The notes below the pieces were generated by a model. The model saw only the letters and a program-made list of their open reading frames with translations, searched no databases and had not been told where the DNA came from. From assembly GCA_017629985.1 (NCBI GenBank), contig JAGBWD010000034.1:85137-149136 (forward strand): a DNA stretch of 64,000 nt. The letters are read 5' to 3'. The position numbers and the translations under genes were made by a program. This DNA is from Alistipes sp. Its GTDB lineage: Bacteria; Bacteroidota; Bacteroidia; Bacteroidales; Rikenellaceae. Below are positions 52,311 to 61,006 of this stretch, piece by piece; positions within the stretch are counted from its first letter, which is position 1, and each line of letters starts with the position of its first letter.

Positions 52311-54176
52311 TTATAGATTATTAATTGTTGTTAGTAAGGCCTCCTCATCGTAGCCACACTCTGCATATAGCTGCTCGGGCTTGCCATGGTGAACAAAGCT
52401 ATCATCAATGCCCAGGGTCCTAACCTTGGGCGTATATCCACTTCGAGAGAGGTGTGCTACAATCGCCTCGCCGACACCGCCACGCACGATGCCATCCTCT
52501 ATGGTTATGATACGTGAGAATTTGGTGCCAATGCTCTCAATAAGCTCTGTGTCAAGAGGTTTTGCATAACACATGTCGTATACTGCGACACTGCGCGTAG
52601 AGCGCTCGGCAGCTCGCATCGCCACATTTACCATGGTGCCAATGCCAATAACCGCCACGTCACTACCATCACGAAGCTGCTCGCCACGCCCCTCTTCGAG
52701 GGCTTTAAAACTTGTCTTGCGCCACTCTGCGCCCTCGCCAATACCACGTGGATAGCGAATTACGGTAGGGTGGTTAGCTAGCGATGCGGTATACATCATC
52801 TGACGTAGCATCCACTCGTTGCGCGGTGTGGCAATGGTGATGTTGGGTATACATCCGAAATATGCAAGGTCAAAAGCCCCATGGTGTGTTGCGCCATCCT
52901 CGCCAACTATACCTGCTCGGTCGAGGCACATCACCACAGGGAGGTTCTGAAGTGCTACATCGTGAATCACATTGTCGTAGGCTCGTTGCATAAATGAGGA
53001 GTATATGTTGCAGAAGGGGCGACTCCCTCCTGCTGCTAGGCCTGCCGAGAAGGTCACGGCATGACCTTCAGCAATGCCCACATCGAAGCATCTCTCGGGC
53101 ATCTCCGCCATTAAGATATTCATCGAGCATCCCGACGGCATTGCAGGTGTGATGCCTACAATCTTATCGTTCTCACGCGCCAGGTCGAGGAGTGTCTCAC
53201 CAAAGACATCTTGATAGCGGTCTGCAGGGTAGCTGCTCTTTATTCGCTCTCCTGTAGCGGCATCATAGCGCCCTGGGGCGTGCCACACTGCGGGGTCTTT
53301 CTCGGCTGGAGTATACCCCTTGCCCTTCTTGGTTTTGATATGTAGGAGCTTTGGTCCTCCAATCTCCTTTAGCGCTGTGAATGTGCGTATTAGCTCGTCA
53401 ATGTCGTGACCATCTATAGGCCCGAAGTATCGAAAGTTAAGACTCTCAAAGAGGTTGCTATTCTGTAGAAGACCATGCTTTATGGCATTTCCCGTTTTGC
53501 GTACTAGGCGATGTAGTGGCGGTACCACTGACAATGCTTTCCACAGTGTGCGCTTGAGGCTGTTATACCAGCGCGATGTAGAGATGCGAACGAGGTAACT
53601 ATCCAATGCTCCTGCAGGCTTATCTATAGACATCTCGTTGTCGTTAAGCACAACAAGGATATCTGTCGATGGCGATGCACCAGCATTGTTAAGACCTTCA
53701 AAGGCAAGGCCTCCTGTTAATGCTCCATCACCTATCACGGCCACTACGTGTCTATTATTTTGCAGTAGCTCTTGAGCCTTGGCGATGCCAAAGGCTGCCG
53801 AGATGCTCACCGAGGCATGTCCGCCACCAAAGGCGTCATAGCGACTCTCGCTCATGCGTGGGAAGCCACTGATGCCACCATATTTGCGATTTGTGGTAAA
53901 TGCCTCACGGCGCTCGGTGATAATCTTGTGAGGATATGCCTGGTGCCCCACATCCCATACGATGCTATCATCGGGAGTGTCGTAGACGTAGTGAAGTGCT
54001 ATGGTAAGCTCCACAGCTCCGAGGCTTGAACCTAGATGCCCTGGGTTTGTGGCGCAGCACTCTATGATATAGTGACGTAGCTCTTGAGCATACTCCTTTA
54101 ACTCCTTCACCTTCAGCTTGCGAAGCTCTTGAGGAGTGTTTATGCGCGATAGATATTTATACTCTGTATTGCTCAT
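52311..54176 (-). CDS. dxs: 1-deoxy-D-xylulose-5-phosphate synthase
   Basis: 621 residues. Thiamine-diphosphate signature GDGALTGGLAFEGLNNAG with the metal ligand N in LNDNEMSI; transketolase-like pyrimidine-binding domain (VGIAEGHAVTFSAGLA); and C-terminal domain. First step of the MEP isoprenoid pathway. Co-transcribed with dapD, giving an unrelated pair. Confidence 0.95.
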   Translation of the reverse strand: MSNTEYKYLSRINTPQELRKLKVKELKEYAQELRHYIIECCATNPGHLGSSLGAVELTIALHYVYDTPDDSIVWDVGHQAYPHKIITERREAFTTNRKYGGISGFPRMSESRYDAFGGGHASVSISAAFGIAKAQELLQNNRHVVAVIGDGALTGGLAFEGLNNAGASPSTDILVVLNDNEMSIDKPAGALDSYLVRISTSRWYNSLKRTLWKALSVVPPLHRLVRKTGNAIKHGLLQNSNLFESLNFRYFGPIDGHDIDELIRTFTALKEIGGPKLLHIKTKKGKGYTPAEKDPAVWHAPGRYDAATGERIKSSYPADRYQDVFGETLLDLARENDKIVGITPAMPSGCSMNILMAEMPERCFDVGIAEGHAVTFSAGLAAGGSRPFCNIYSSFMQRAYDNVIHDVALQNLPVVMCLDRAGIVGEDGATHHGAFDLAYFGCIPNITIATPRNEWMLRQMMYTASLANHPTVIRYPRGIGEGAEWRKTSFKALEEGRGEQLRDGSDVAVIGIGTMVNVAMRAAERSTRSVAVYDMCYAKPLDTELIESIGTKFSRIITIEDGIVRGGVGEAIVAHLSRSGYTPKVRTLGIDDSFVHHGKPEQLYAECGYDEEALLTTINNL

Positions 54177-54204
54177 TGTTACGTATATCGTTGCTATTAA
54201 TCAA

Positions 54205-54212
54205 CAAAGATA
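54205..54212 (-). promoter_or_regulatory. Predicted -7 box (TATCTTTG) for dxs-dapD
   Basis: Minus-strand exact match to TAnnTTTG, 28 bp upstream of the dxs ATG. Confidence 0.6.
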
Positions 54213-54293
54213 TGAATTTTTTCGTAGAAAAACTCCTTATTGCGACAAAAAGCCAGCACCATGATTCAAAAAATAAAAACTATGGCCAAAAGA

Positions 54294-54324
54294 TTGTATA
54301 TTTTGCTAAAAATAACTATCTTCG
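54294..54324 (+). promoter_or_regulatory. Predicted promoter (TTG-N20-TATCTTCG) for pyrH-tlpA-frr
   Basis: TTG at 54294-54296 and TATCTTCG at 54317-54324 are 20 nt apart; the -7 box has one mismatch to TAnnTTTG. The leader is about 32 nt. Confidence 0.55.
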
Positions 54325-54361
54325 CATAATTTAAATACAACAAAAGCATATCTATATAGTT

Positions 54362-55078
54362 ATGGCAACATCAAAGTATCGCAGAATATTATTAAAGCTC
54401 AGTGGAGAGTCGTTGCAGGGCAAGCAGAACTATGGTCATGATGTAGAGGTTCTAAATGCCTATGCGGAGCAGATTAAGCGTATCAAGGATATGGGTGTGG
54501 AGATAGGCATCGTCATCGGCGGTGGTAATATCTTTAGAGGTATCCAGGGCGCAGGACGCGGTTTCGACCGTGTTAAGGGTGATCAAATGGGTATGCTAGC
54601 GACAATCATCAACTCTTTGGCGTTGCAGTCGGCGCTTGAGTCTGCAGGTGTTAAGGCAAGGGTACTCACCTCGATACGCATGGAGCCTATTGGTGAGTAT
54701 TATTCAAAGGCAAAGGCCATAGAGTATCTCGAGGAAGGATATGTGGTTATCATAGGTGGTGGCACCTCAAACCCATACTTCTCTACCGACACAGCTTCGG
54801 CACTCCGTGGTATAGAGATTGAGGCAGAGGTGATGTTCAAGGGTACACGTGTGGATGGCATCTACACTGCCGACCCAGAGAAGGATCCTACGGCAACAAA
54901 GTTTGACACCATCACTTTCGATGAGGTTATAGCACGCCGCCTCAAGGTTATGGATCAGACAGCCTTTACGTTGTGCCGCGAGAACCATCTGTCGCTCATA
55001 GTATTCGACATGGATACTGTGGGTAATCTCGAGAAGGTGGTTGCAGGAGAGAATATAGGTACTGTAGTTACAGAGTAG
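54362..55078 (+). CDS. pyrH: Uridylate kinase (UMP kinase)
   Basis: 238 residues, amino-acid-kinase fold. N-terminal RILLKLSGESLQG, GIVIGGGNIFRG, and the nucleotide region GTSNPYFSTDTAS are present. It phosphorylates UMP to UDP. It heads a three-gene unit with a thioredoxin-like gene and frr. Confidence 0.95.
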   Translation: MATSKYRRILLKLSGESLQGKQNYGHDVEVLNAYAEQIKRIKDMGVEIGIVIGGGNIFRGIQGAGRGFDRVKGDQMGMLATIINSLALQSALESAGVKARVLTSIRMEPIGEYYSKAKAIEYLEEGYVVIIGGGTSNPYFSTDTASALRGIEIEAEVMFKGTRVDGIYTADPEKDPTATKFDTITFDEVIARRLKVMDQTAFTLCRENHLSLIVFDMDTVGNLEKVVAGENIGTVVTE

Positions 55079-55103
55079 TAAAACCTTTTAAAATTAAGAA
55101 GTT

Positions 55104-55703
55104 ATGGCAATTAAGAGAAATTATAAGAAGCGTGGCTCAACACTAGGCCTTTTGCTTATGTTGATAGCCCTTATCGCCGTTGTGGCAGCGATAATATTGT
55201 GGCCTGTAGATGCTAACGCATCACGTGTGGAGTATCCTTCACAGCAGGATGATATCGAGGCAACAACGCTCATCAAGGCGGGTGATGTGGCTCCAAACTT
55301 TACTGTTGAGATGCTCGACCGTAGCAAGATTACACTTTCGGAGTTGAGAGGTAAGGTTGTTCTAATCAGTTTTTGGGCTACGTGGTGTCCTCCATGCCGC
55401 CAGGAGCTGTCGCACATGCAGGAGGGGGTGATAGACCGTTTTCAGGGCGAGGATCTTGTGGTTCTTCCTATCTCACGTGGTGAGGAGCCTGGCAAGGTAA
55501 AGTCGTTTATCAAGGATAGAGGATATAAGTTCCCTGTGGGTCTAGATGTAGATCAGTCTATATATCGCAAGTATGCCTCAAATTATATACCTCGAAGTGT
55601 AGTTGTGGGACGTGACGGCGTTGTAGAGTATGTTGCTGTAGGCTACGATGACACTATCGCCAAGGAGATTGAGGCGGCAATCACGGCGGCTCTTAAGAAG
55701 TAG
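55104..55703 (+). CDS. TlpA/ResA-type membrane-anchored thioredoxin
   Basis: 199 residues. One N-terminal membrane segment (about 13-33) is followed by a thioredoxin fold with WATWCPPC (Cys95 and Cys98) and the cis-Pro region NYIPRSVVVG. It is expected to reduce or exchange disulfides of envelope proteins, for example in cytochrome maturation. It lies between pyrH and frr, which are adjacent in many bacteria. Confidence 0.9.
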   Translation: MAIKRNYKKRGSTLGLLLMLIALIAVVAAIILWPVDANASRVEYPSQQDDIEATTLIKAGDVAPNFTVEMLDRSKITLSELRGKVVLISFWATWCPPCRQELSHMQEGVIDRFQGEDLVVLPISRGEEPGKVKSFIKDRGYKFPVGLDVDQSIYRKYASNYIPRSVVVGRDGVVEYVAVGYDDTIAKEIEAAITAALKK

Positions 55704-55736
55704 ACAAACGAGATTAAAATTTAATAAGATAAAAGT

Positions 55737-56294
55737 ATGGATACCAAGACTATTATGGCCGAGGCTACAGATCGTATGCAGCGTGCCGTTGATCACCTCG
55801 TAGAGGAGCTTTTAAACATCCGTGCTGGTAAGGCCTCTGTAAATGTCCTTAACGGTGTGTTTGTTGATTATTATGGTTCACAGACTCCAGTATCTGGTGT
55901 AGCGAGTGTTACAGTTCCTGATGCGAAGACTGTGCTTATTCAGCCATGGGATAAGAATATGATTCGCCCTATTGAGAAGGCGATTATCGACTCAAACATC
56001 GGCCTAACACCATCAAACAATGGTGAGCATATTCGTCTCTCTATTCCACCTCTTACCGAGGATCGCCGTAAGGAGATTGTGAAGAAGGTTAAGGCAGAGG
56101 GTGAGACAGCGCGTATCAGCCTTCGTAATGCACGCCGTGATGCTGTTGAGGCATTCAAGAAGGCACAGAAGGAGGGTATGTCAGAGGATGAGCAGAAGGA
56201 TGGTGAGGCACAGGTACAGAAGCTCCTTGAGAAGTTTACAAAGGTTCTCGATTCAGAGTTGGAGAAGAAGGAGAAAGAGGTGATGACCGTCTAA
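55737..56294 (+). CDS. frr: Ribosome recycling factor
   Basis: 185 residues, standard length. RRF features include NIRAGKASVNVLNGVFVDYYG, VPDAKTVLIQPWD, and the LTEDRRKEIVKKVK helix. With EF-G it splits post-termination ribosomes. Last gene of the pyrH unit. Confidence 0.96.
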   Translation: MDTKTIMAEATDRMQRAVDHLVEELLNIRAGKASVNVLNGVFVDYYGSQTPVSGVASVTVPDAKTVLIQPWDKNMIRPIEKAIIDSNIGLTPSNNGEHIRLSIPPLTEDRRKEIVKKVKAEGETARISLRNARRDAVEAFKKAQKEGMSEDEQKDGEAQVQKLLEKFTKVLDSELEKKEKEVMTV

Positions 56295-56322
56295 TTCTTC
56301 GCATGATATTAGCGCTTCAAAA

Positions 56323-56355
56323 AGAGCCTCGAATGGTCAGTCCATTCGAGGCTCT
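56323..56355. terminator. Strong terminator hairpin between frr and rlmH
   Basis: AGAGCCTCGAATGG and CCATTCGAGGCTCT form a perfect 14-bp stem with a 5-nt loop. The T-run is on the minus strand side (CTTTTTGAAG), so it is best placed to end rlmH transcripts, but probably stops frr as well. Confidence 0.85.
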
Positions 56356-56410
56356 CTTGTGTCAAATATCGTTAAGCCATCCACGGTGTAGACTCTCTTG
56401 TTTTTGTCCT

Positions 56411-56884
56411 CTATTCGTGGTGGTATGGCTCGTTGCGAAGGATGGTGAATGCACGGTATAGCTGCTCCGTAAATATGGCTCTCACTAGTTGGTGAGAGTA
56501 TGTCATCTTCGATAGCGATAACTTGCTGTTAGCGCGTTGATATACCGCCTCCGAGAAGCCATAGGGGCCTCCAATAACAAATACCAGACGCTTTATGCCC
56601 GAGGACATGCGGCGCTGTACCAGCTCGGCAAACTCTATGGAGCGTAGCTCCGAGCCATGTTCATCGAGAAGCGTAACATGATCCGAGTCGTTAAGCAGAC
56701 GTAGTATCGCTTCGCCCTCGAGGCGCTTCTGTTCTGCCTCCGAGAGCTTACGTGTATTGCGAACATCGGCAATCGTGGTGATGGCAAAGCGTGCATAGTG
56801 ATTGATGCGCTTGCTATACATGGCAATAAGCGCCTCCACCTCCTTTAGGTCGGTCTTGCCAATGACAATAAGCTCTATATTCAT
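56411..56884 (-). CDS. rlmH: 23S rRNA pseudouridine-1915 N3-methyltransferase
   Basis: 157 residues. SPOUT fold with VFVIGGPYGFSEAVYQRA and the C-terminal LSKMTYSHQLVRAIFTEQLYRA, including the conserved SHQ and ending PYHHE. It methylates pseudouridine 1915 in helix 69 of 23S rRNA. One base after the SUI1 gene. Confidence 0.95.
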   Translation of the reverse strand: MNIELIVIGKTDLKEVEALIAMYSKRINHYARFAITTIADVRNTRKLSEAEQKRLEGEAILRLLNDSDHVTLLDEHGSELRSIEFAELVQRRMSSGIKRLVFVIGGPYGFSEAVYQRANSKLSLSKMTYSHQLVRAIFTEQLYRAFTILRNEPYHHE

Positions 56885-56885
56885 A

Positions 56886-57227
56886 CTATCCTCCCGCCTT
56901 TTTACATCTATATCCCGCCTTGGTGAGAAGCTCCACTACGCGGTCGCGGTGGTCACCCTGAATTATAATCTCGCCATCCTTGGCCGTGCCACCCACGCCG
57001 CAGCTCTTCTTAAGCTCCTTGCCTAGTGTTGTGAGATCCTCGCTACTTCCTACAAAGCCACGAACAACAGTCGCTACACGACCCCCTTTTAGCCTGTCGA
57101 GCCAAATCTTTAGGTTTTGCTTCTCGGGTGCGAGGGTTGCCTCCTCGCTATCCTCCTCGGTAGTATAATTAAAGTCGGGGTTAGTGGAGAATACCACACC
57201 CAGACGCTCTTTCCAATCGCTAGCCAT
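56886..57227 (-). CDS. SUI1/YciH family translation factor
   Basis: 113 residues. An unstructured N-terminus precedes the SUI1 (eIF1) fold, about 45-113, with GGRVATVVRGFVG, LGKELKKSCGVGGTAKDGEI and IQGDHRDRVVELL. Bacterial YciH proteins influence start-codon choice but their role is poorly defined. Co-transcribed with rlmH. Confidence 0.9.
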   Translation of the reverse strand: MASDWKERLGVVFSTNPDFNYTTEEDSEEATLAPEKQNLKIWLDRLKGGRVATVVRGFVGSSEDLTTLGKELKKSCGVGGTAKDGEIIIQGDHRDRVVELLTKAGYRCKKAGG

Positions 57228-57265
57228 AATAGTTAATAATGTATTAATTTGTGCATTACGGTCTA

Positions 57266-57273
57266 CAAAGTTA
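57266..57273 (-). promoter_or_regulatory. Predicted -7 box (TAACTTTG) for the SUI1-rlmH unit
   Basis: Minus-strand TAACTTTG, 38 bp upstream of the SUI1 ATG. A near-inverted copy (TAACTTTA, 57286-57293) on the plus strand ends 4 bp before the DUF4435 ATG, so two promoters may be back to back. Confidence 0.55.
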
Positions 57274-57297
57274 AGAAATTTTTTGTAACTTTACGAT

Positions 57298-58368
57298 ATG
57301 AAACCGAAGAAACGCTTTAGTCGCCGCCACGACCTTGCGGCGTATAACCCAAAACAACTTCCAGATGTGCTTCCTCCCGAGGATGATAGACATCTTGTGA
57401 GGGTATATGTAGAGGGGTATGAGGATGTTGCATTTTGGCGAGCTATCTTTGACCACTTCCGCAATCCTTATCTCCGCTTCGAGATATCTGTGCCTAATCG
57501 CGATGATTTGCCCAAGGGAAAGAAGGTGCTTATGTCGATGCTCGATAGTACAGATATGGAGAGCATCTTGCTCTGCGTAGACTCCGATTTTGACTATCTT
57601 TTCGATGGCGCCACGGAGCAGTCAAAGAGGATTCTTGAGGCGGAAAATATGTTTCACACCTATACGTATGCCACCGAGAACTACCTCTGTTATGCGCCAT
57701 CGCTGCGCAATGTCTGTGTGAAGGCTACCAAGAATGACCTTCGTATATTCGATTTTGAGCGTTTCATGGCAGCATACTCACGTGTTATATATCCTCTCTT
57801 TTTGTGGTATGTTCACTCGGCACAACAGGCTCATGAACACGTCTTTACGCTATCGGAGTTTCGTGCCTCGGTACGCCTAGGATATGTAGATATTAGGCGT
57901 AATGGCGAGAATACCTTGGCCTGGCTGGAGAGCAATGTGGAGCGTAGGCGTCTAGTCCTAGAGCGCGATAATCCCGATATGGTTGATGATGTAGTGACGC
58001 TAGGTGATAGGCTGAAAAGTAAGGGCGTTGAGAGCGATAATTGCTATCTTTATATGCATGGGCATACGCTCATGGATAATGTTACTATGCCGCTCCTTAC
58101 GGCTGTGTGTGATAAGCTACGACAACTCTCCGTGGCCAAGATTCACAACTCGAAGGTGGAGGGTGTGGCGCTGCAGAACGAGCTGAAGAACTACACTAAT
58201 ACCTTGCGTTCAATACGCGATGTGCTTCTTGATAATGAGAACTATACCTCGTGTCCATTGTACAAACGTCTTCGTGATGATATTCAGCAATATCTCGATA
58301 TCATGATTGGACGTATCAAAGCGGAGCAACCTACTCCTATCTCTTTGCGTTGTAATTTTGAGCCATAG
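57298..58368 (+). CDS. DUF4435 protein (TOPRIM-like, stand-alone)
   Basis: 356 residues, no signal peptide. VYVEGYEDVAFWRAIFDHF (about 31-49) and LLCVDSDFDYLFDG (about 94-107) give the Glu and Asp-x-Asp of a TOPRIM-like metal site as in DUF4435. The middle and C-terminal parts are helical without known motifs. DUF4435 is the fold of AriB of the PARIS defence system, normally paired with an ATPase, but no ATPase gene is adjacent here. Function unknown; nuclease or RNA-processing activity is possible. A TAACTTTA box ends 4 bp before the start, so the mRNA may be leaderless. Confidence 0.75.
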   Translation: MKPKKRFSRRHDLAAYNPKQLPDVLPPEDDRHLVRVYVEGYEDVAFWRAIFDHFRNPYLRFEISVPNRDDLPKGKKVLMSMLDSTDMESILLCVDSDFDYLFDGATEQSKRILEAENMFHTYTYATENYLCYAPSLRNVCVKATKNDLRIFDFERFMAAYSRVIYPLFLWYVHSAQQAHEHVFTLSEFRASVRLGYVDIRRNGENTLAWLESNVERRRLVLERDNPDMVDDVVTLGDRLKSKGVESDNCYLYMHGHTLMDNVTMPLLTAVCDKLRQLSVAKIHNSKVEGVALQNELKNYTNTLRSIRDVLLDNENYTSCPLYKRLRDDIQQYLDIMIGRIKAEQPTPISLRCNFEP

Positions 58369-58491
58369 TGATGCTCTTTTTTATAGCAAACATATCGTTA
58401 TAAATAGTTATTCTTTGGTCTTTTAAGGGGCAAAAAAGACCCTAAAACTTTACTATTTGCACATTTTATTCATATTTCGCGCATAAAAAGC

Positions 58492-58521
58492 TTGGATTTT
58501 CAATAATTCTGCGTATATTTG
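58492..58521 (+). promoter_or_regulatory. Predicted promoter (TTG-N19-TATATTTG) for the AraC-type gene
   Basis: TTG at 58492-58494 and TATATTTG at 58514-58521, with a leader of about 38 nt. The rest of the 195-bp gap (58369-58563) is A/T-rich and shows no other feature. Confidence 0.65.
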
Positions 58522-58563
58522 TATGGTTAAAAATAGTAAGAATAACTTTAAACTGATATAAAT

Positions 58564-59433
58564 ATGTCGAATCAATGTCCGGCTACTTGCCACTCCTACA
58601 CCCTTGAGCCTGAAGCAGGTTTTTCACTAATATATCTAAAGGCCGGTGAGAAGATGGTTGTCGAACGTGGTGACTACAATTCTATCTTATTCCTAACGCA
58701 AGGTAACTTTGAGGTTACCTCGGAGGAGCGACGTGAATATACCGTGCGCGAGGGTCACTTCGTATTCTGCTTCCGAGCTTACCAATACGAACTTACAGCG
58801 CTTACTGATGTTGAGATAGTACGTGCGCACTTCATTGCTGCAGGTGCTGCGTGTGACATCATACCTTTCAATAGTATCGTAGGTAAGATTAAGAAGATAA
58901 GCTATAAGTTTACGCAGGTGGCGATGAACGAGCCTATGATGTGCTTGCTTCAGTCTATAAAGCTCTATCTTGCAAATTCCATGAAGTGTAACCATCTGCA
59001 CCGCGCAAAGATTCAGGAGATGTTCGTAATCTTCAAGTTCTTCTACACCCCACAGGTGCAGTTGCGAACATTCTACAACCTCTTTGACCGCAATCAGTCG
59101 TTTGTGTCGTTGGTGCGTAATAACGCTCCACGAGTTAAGACTGTTGAGGAGTTGGCAGATATCTGTGGATTTAGCATCCAGCACTTCAATAATATGTTCA
59201 AGCAGGAGTTCCATGATACTCCTTATAGCTGGATGCAGAAACAGCGTATCTTGGAGATAGAGCGCCTCTTGACCGAGACTAACGTGCCACTGAAGAATAT
59301 TATCAAGATGTATAGCTTCACGAACCATGGACACTTTGCGCTATTCTGCCGTAAGTATCTGAAGAAGACTCCGTTGAAGATTCGTAAGGAGGCACGTGCA
59401 AAGCGTGATGGACAGACTGATGCTACAGAGTAG
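58564..59433 (+). CDS. AraC family transcriptional regulator
   Basis: 289 residues. An N-terminal cupin-like sensory region (about 15-100) and a C-terminal double helix-turn-helix (about 195-280) with VEELADICGFSIQHFNNMFKQEF and IKMYSFTNHGHFALFCRKY. The second helix retains the FxxFCRKYLKKTP pattern of AraC proteins. Target genes cannot be told; it converges with the truncated GH2 gene. Single gene with its own promoter and terminator. Confidence 0.85.
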   Translation: MSNQCPATCHSYTLEPEAGFSLIYLKAGEKMVVERGDYNSILFLTQGNFEVTSEERREYTVREGHFVFCFRAYQYELTALTDVEIVRAHFIAAGAACDIIPFNSIVGKIKKISYKFTQVAMNEPMMCLLQSIKLYLANSMKCNHLHRAKIQEMFVIFKFFYTPQVQLRTFYNLFDRNQSFVSLVRNNAPRVKTVEELADICGFSIQHFNNMFKQEFHDTPYSWMQKQRILEIERLLTETNVPLKNIIKMYSFTNHGHFALFCRKYLKKTPLKIRKEARAKRDGQTDATE

Positions 59434-59478
59434 TGGTGGGATTTTAGTCATATACTGTTGCACATAAGTACTAACAAG

Positions 59479-59509
59479 GAGGGCCTGCACAGCTGTTGTG
59501 CAGGCCCTC
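59479..59509. terminator. Bidirectional terminator between AraC-type and GH2-like genes
   Basis: GAGGGCCTGCACA and TGTGCAGGCCCTC form a perfect 13-bp stem around a 5-nt loop. Confidence 0.85.
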
Positions 59510-59534
59510 TCGTGTTACCCTCTTTGGTCTGACG

Positions 59535-60866
59535 TTACTCTATATCGCTGTTCCATTCGCCATCGGCGCCATGATAGATTATGGCACGTGAGTCGCCGAA
59601 CGATTTTAGAAGTTCGTAAGCCTTGTATAGGTTGTATCCGTTACCCGATATGTCGTTTGCTAGCTTGAAGGCGATGATGCATACATGGTTTTGCGCACGG
59701 CGATACATAGTCTCCACCCTCAAAAGATAATCCTCAACTAGCCATGGCGCATTGGCAGGGGTGCCATCTACACCTCTCTCCTCGGCCTTGGTTGGAGAGG
59801 AGATTGCTGCACAATCAATAACATAGATACCTATGCTGTCGCATATATCGTAGAACCACTGTGGTTGAGGGTGTGTTGGTGTTAGGCAGTTGATGCCCTG
59901 CGCCTTGAGAGCTTTAATCTCCTTCTGTGTTGTGGCTCTATCCGCTGAGGCGTTATATGTTTTTTTGTTTAGCTTTATAGGCTCTCCAAATGCAGTTATC
60001 TCGCCACTCTCGTTGTAGCCATACTCACTGAAGCCCACCTTCATAGGTATATACTCCCAGAGTATTCCGTTACGTTTGGTGTAGAGCATAAGGTTATAGA
60101 GCTTGGGGTTTGTTGGTGACCATCTGTTGGGGTTAGAGTGATATATCCATGGCGAGAAGTGCATGGTGTCGCGCGAAAAACCACTCATGGCAACTCTATT
60201 TACGCTATACTCCATTAGTTTGCCATCGGGAGCATATATATCATATCCCACCTCTATATTCTCATCTGTGGAGAAGGAGTTGTCTACAGCCACATCGAGG
60301 CGTAGCTGTGCAAATCTATCTAGAGAGTCGGGGAGTAGGCGAACATTAACATCGTAGATGCCTAGTTTGCGTTGTGCAAAGATGTAGCAGTTCTCGAATT
60401 TTGGCTGTGTGGCGCTCTTTATATCCTCGGCAATGGTAGACATATATGGCTCCTCGACAGTGACAATAGCTACGGTATTCTCTCCCTGCTCCAGATATGG
60501 GGTGATGCTAATCTCCGATGGCGTAAACCTATCTATAGGCTTGGTTATCTGCTCTCCATTTATGAAGATGGTGTAGTCTGCACCTACATTCTCTACATGC
60601 AGATAGCTGTTGTAGTCGGTCCACGATGCGGGGATAGTAACCTTCTGTTCATATACGGCACGTACACTACCCTCGCTCGTTTCAAATTGTAGTGTAGGCT
60701 CTATGTCGATATACTTATCTATCTGTGTGCGGATGTCGCGCTTGGCATCCTCGCGCTTGTCGTAACACAAAAACTCGGTGCGTGCTATGCGTGCTTGTGC
60801 CATCGCCATATCGGCTACAGCAACAAACATCACAACGAAAAAAGGTATATATAGGCTCTTTCTCAT
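59535..60866 (-). CDS. GH2-like protein, truncated and lacking catalytic glutamates
   Basis: 443 residues from the ATG at 60866, where a signal peptide begins (cleavage near MAQA); an upstream in-frame ATG at 60914 is less likely. A galactose-binding-like jelly roll (about 45-175), an Ig-like domain (about 180-290) and the first part of a GH2 TIM barrel follow. Where GH2 enzymes have the acid/base in a NE pair before SG-G-N, this protein has LANDISGNGYN, so Glu is replaced by Asp. It ends about 45 residues later, before the nucleophile Glu. Likely a carbohydrate-binding or pseudo-enzyme; alternatively a decayed gene, though it has no frameshift. Confidence 0.75.
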   Translation of the reverse strand: MRKSLYIPFFVVMFVAVADMAMAQARIARTEFLCYDKREDAKRDIRTQIDKYIDIEPTLQFETSEGSVRAVYEQKVTIPASWTDYNSYLHVENVGADYTIFINGEQITKPIDRFTPSEISITPYLEQGENTVAIVTVEEPYMSTIAEDIKSATQPKFENCYIFAQRKLGIYDVNVRLLPDSLDRFAQLRLDVAVDNSFSTDENIEVGYDIYAPDGKLMEYSVNRVAMSGFSRDTMHFSPWIYHSNPNRWSPTNPKLYNLMLYTKRNGILWEYIPMKVGFSEYGYNESGEITAFGEPIKLNKKTYNASADRATTQKEIKALKAQGINCLTPTHPQPQWFYDICDSIGIYVIDCAAISSPTKAEERGVDGTPANAPWLVEDYLLRVETMYRRAQNHVCIIAFKLANDISGNGYNLYKAYELLKSFGDSRAIIYHGADGEWNSDIE

Positions 60867-60892
60867 AACGTAAATCCTGCTATAATGCATCA

Positions 60893-60922
60893 CAAAGGTA
60901 TAAAAAAGTGTCAAGAGAGCAA
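60893..60922 (-). promoter_or_regulatory. Predicted promoter (TTG-N19-TACCTTTG) for the GH2-like gene
   Basis: Minus-strand TTG at 60922-60920 and TACCTTTG at 60900-60893, 19 nt apart; the leader is about 22-25 nt. Confidence 0.6.
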
Positions 60923-60941
60923 TCTTTTCCGAAAAAATTAG

Positions 60942-60949
60942 TAATTTTG
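60942..60949 (+). promoter_or_regulatory. Predicted -7 box (TAATTTTG) for asnS
   Basis: Match to TAnnTTTG with a leader of about 52 nt before the asnS ATG. Confidence 0.55.
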
Positions 60950-61006
60950 TAGCCTATTATGGCGTTATCTGTCTAACGAAACGAATGAAATAAATAATAT
61001 ACACTT

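Noticed and set aside
58693-59334. 213-codon minus-strand frame opposite the AraC-type gene
   Set aside because: The AraC HTH on the plus strand explains the sequence; the antisense product has no motif.
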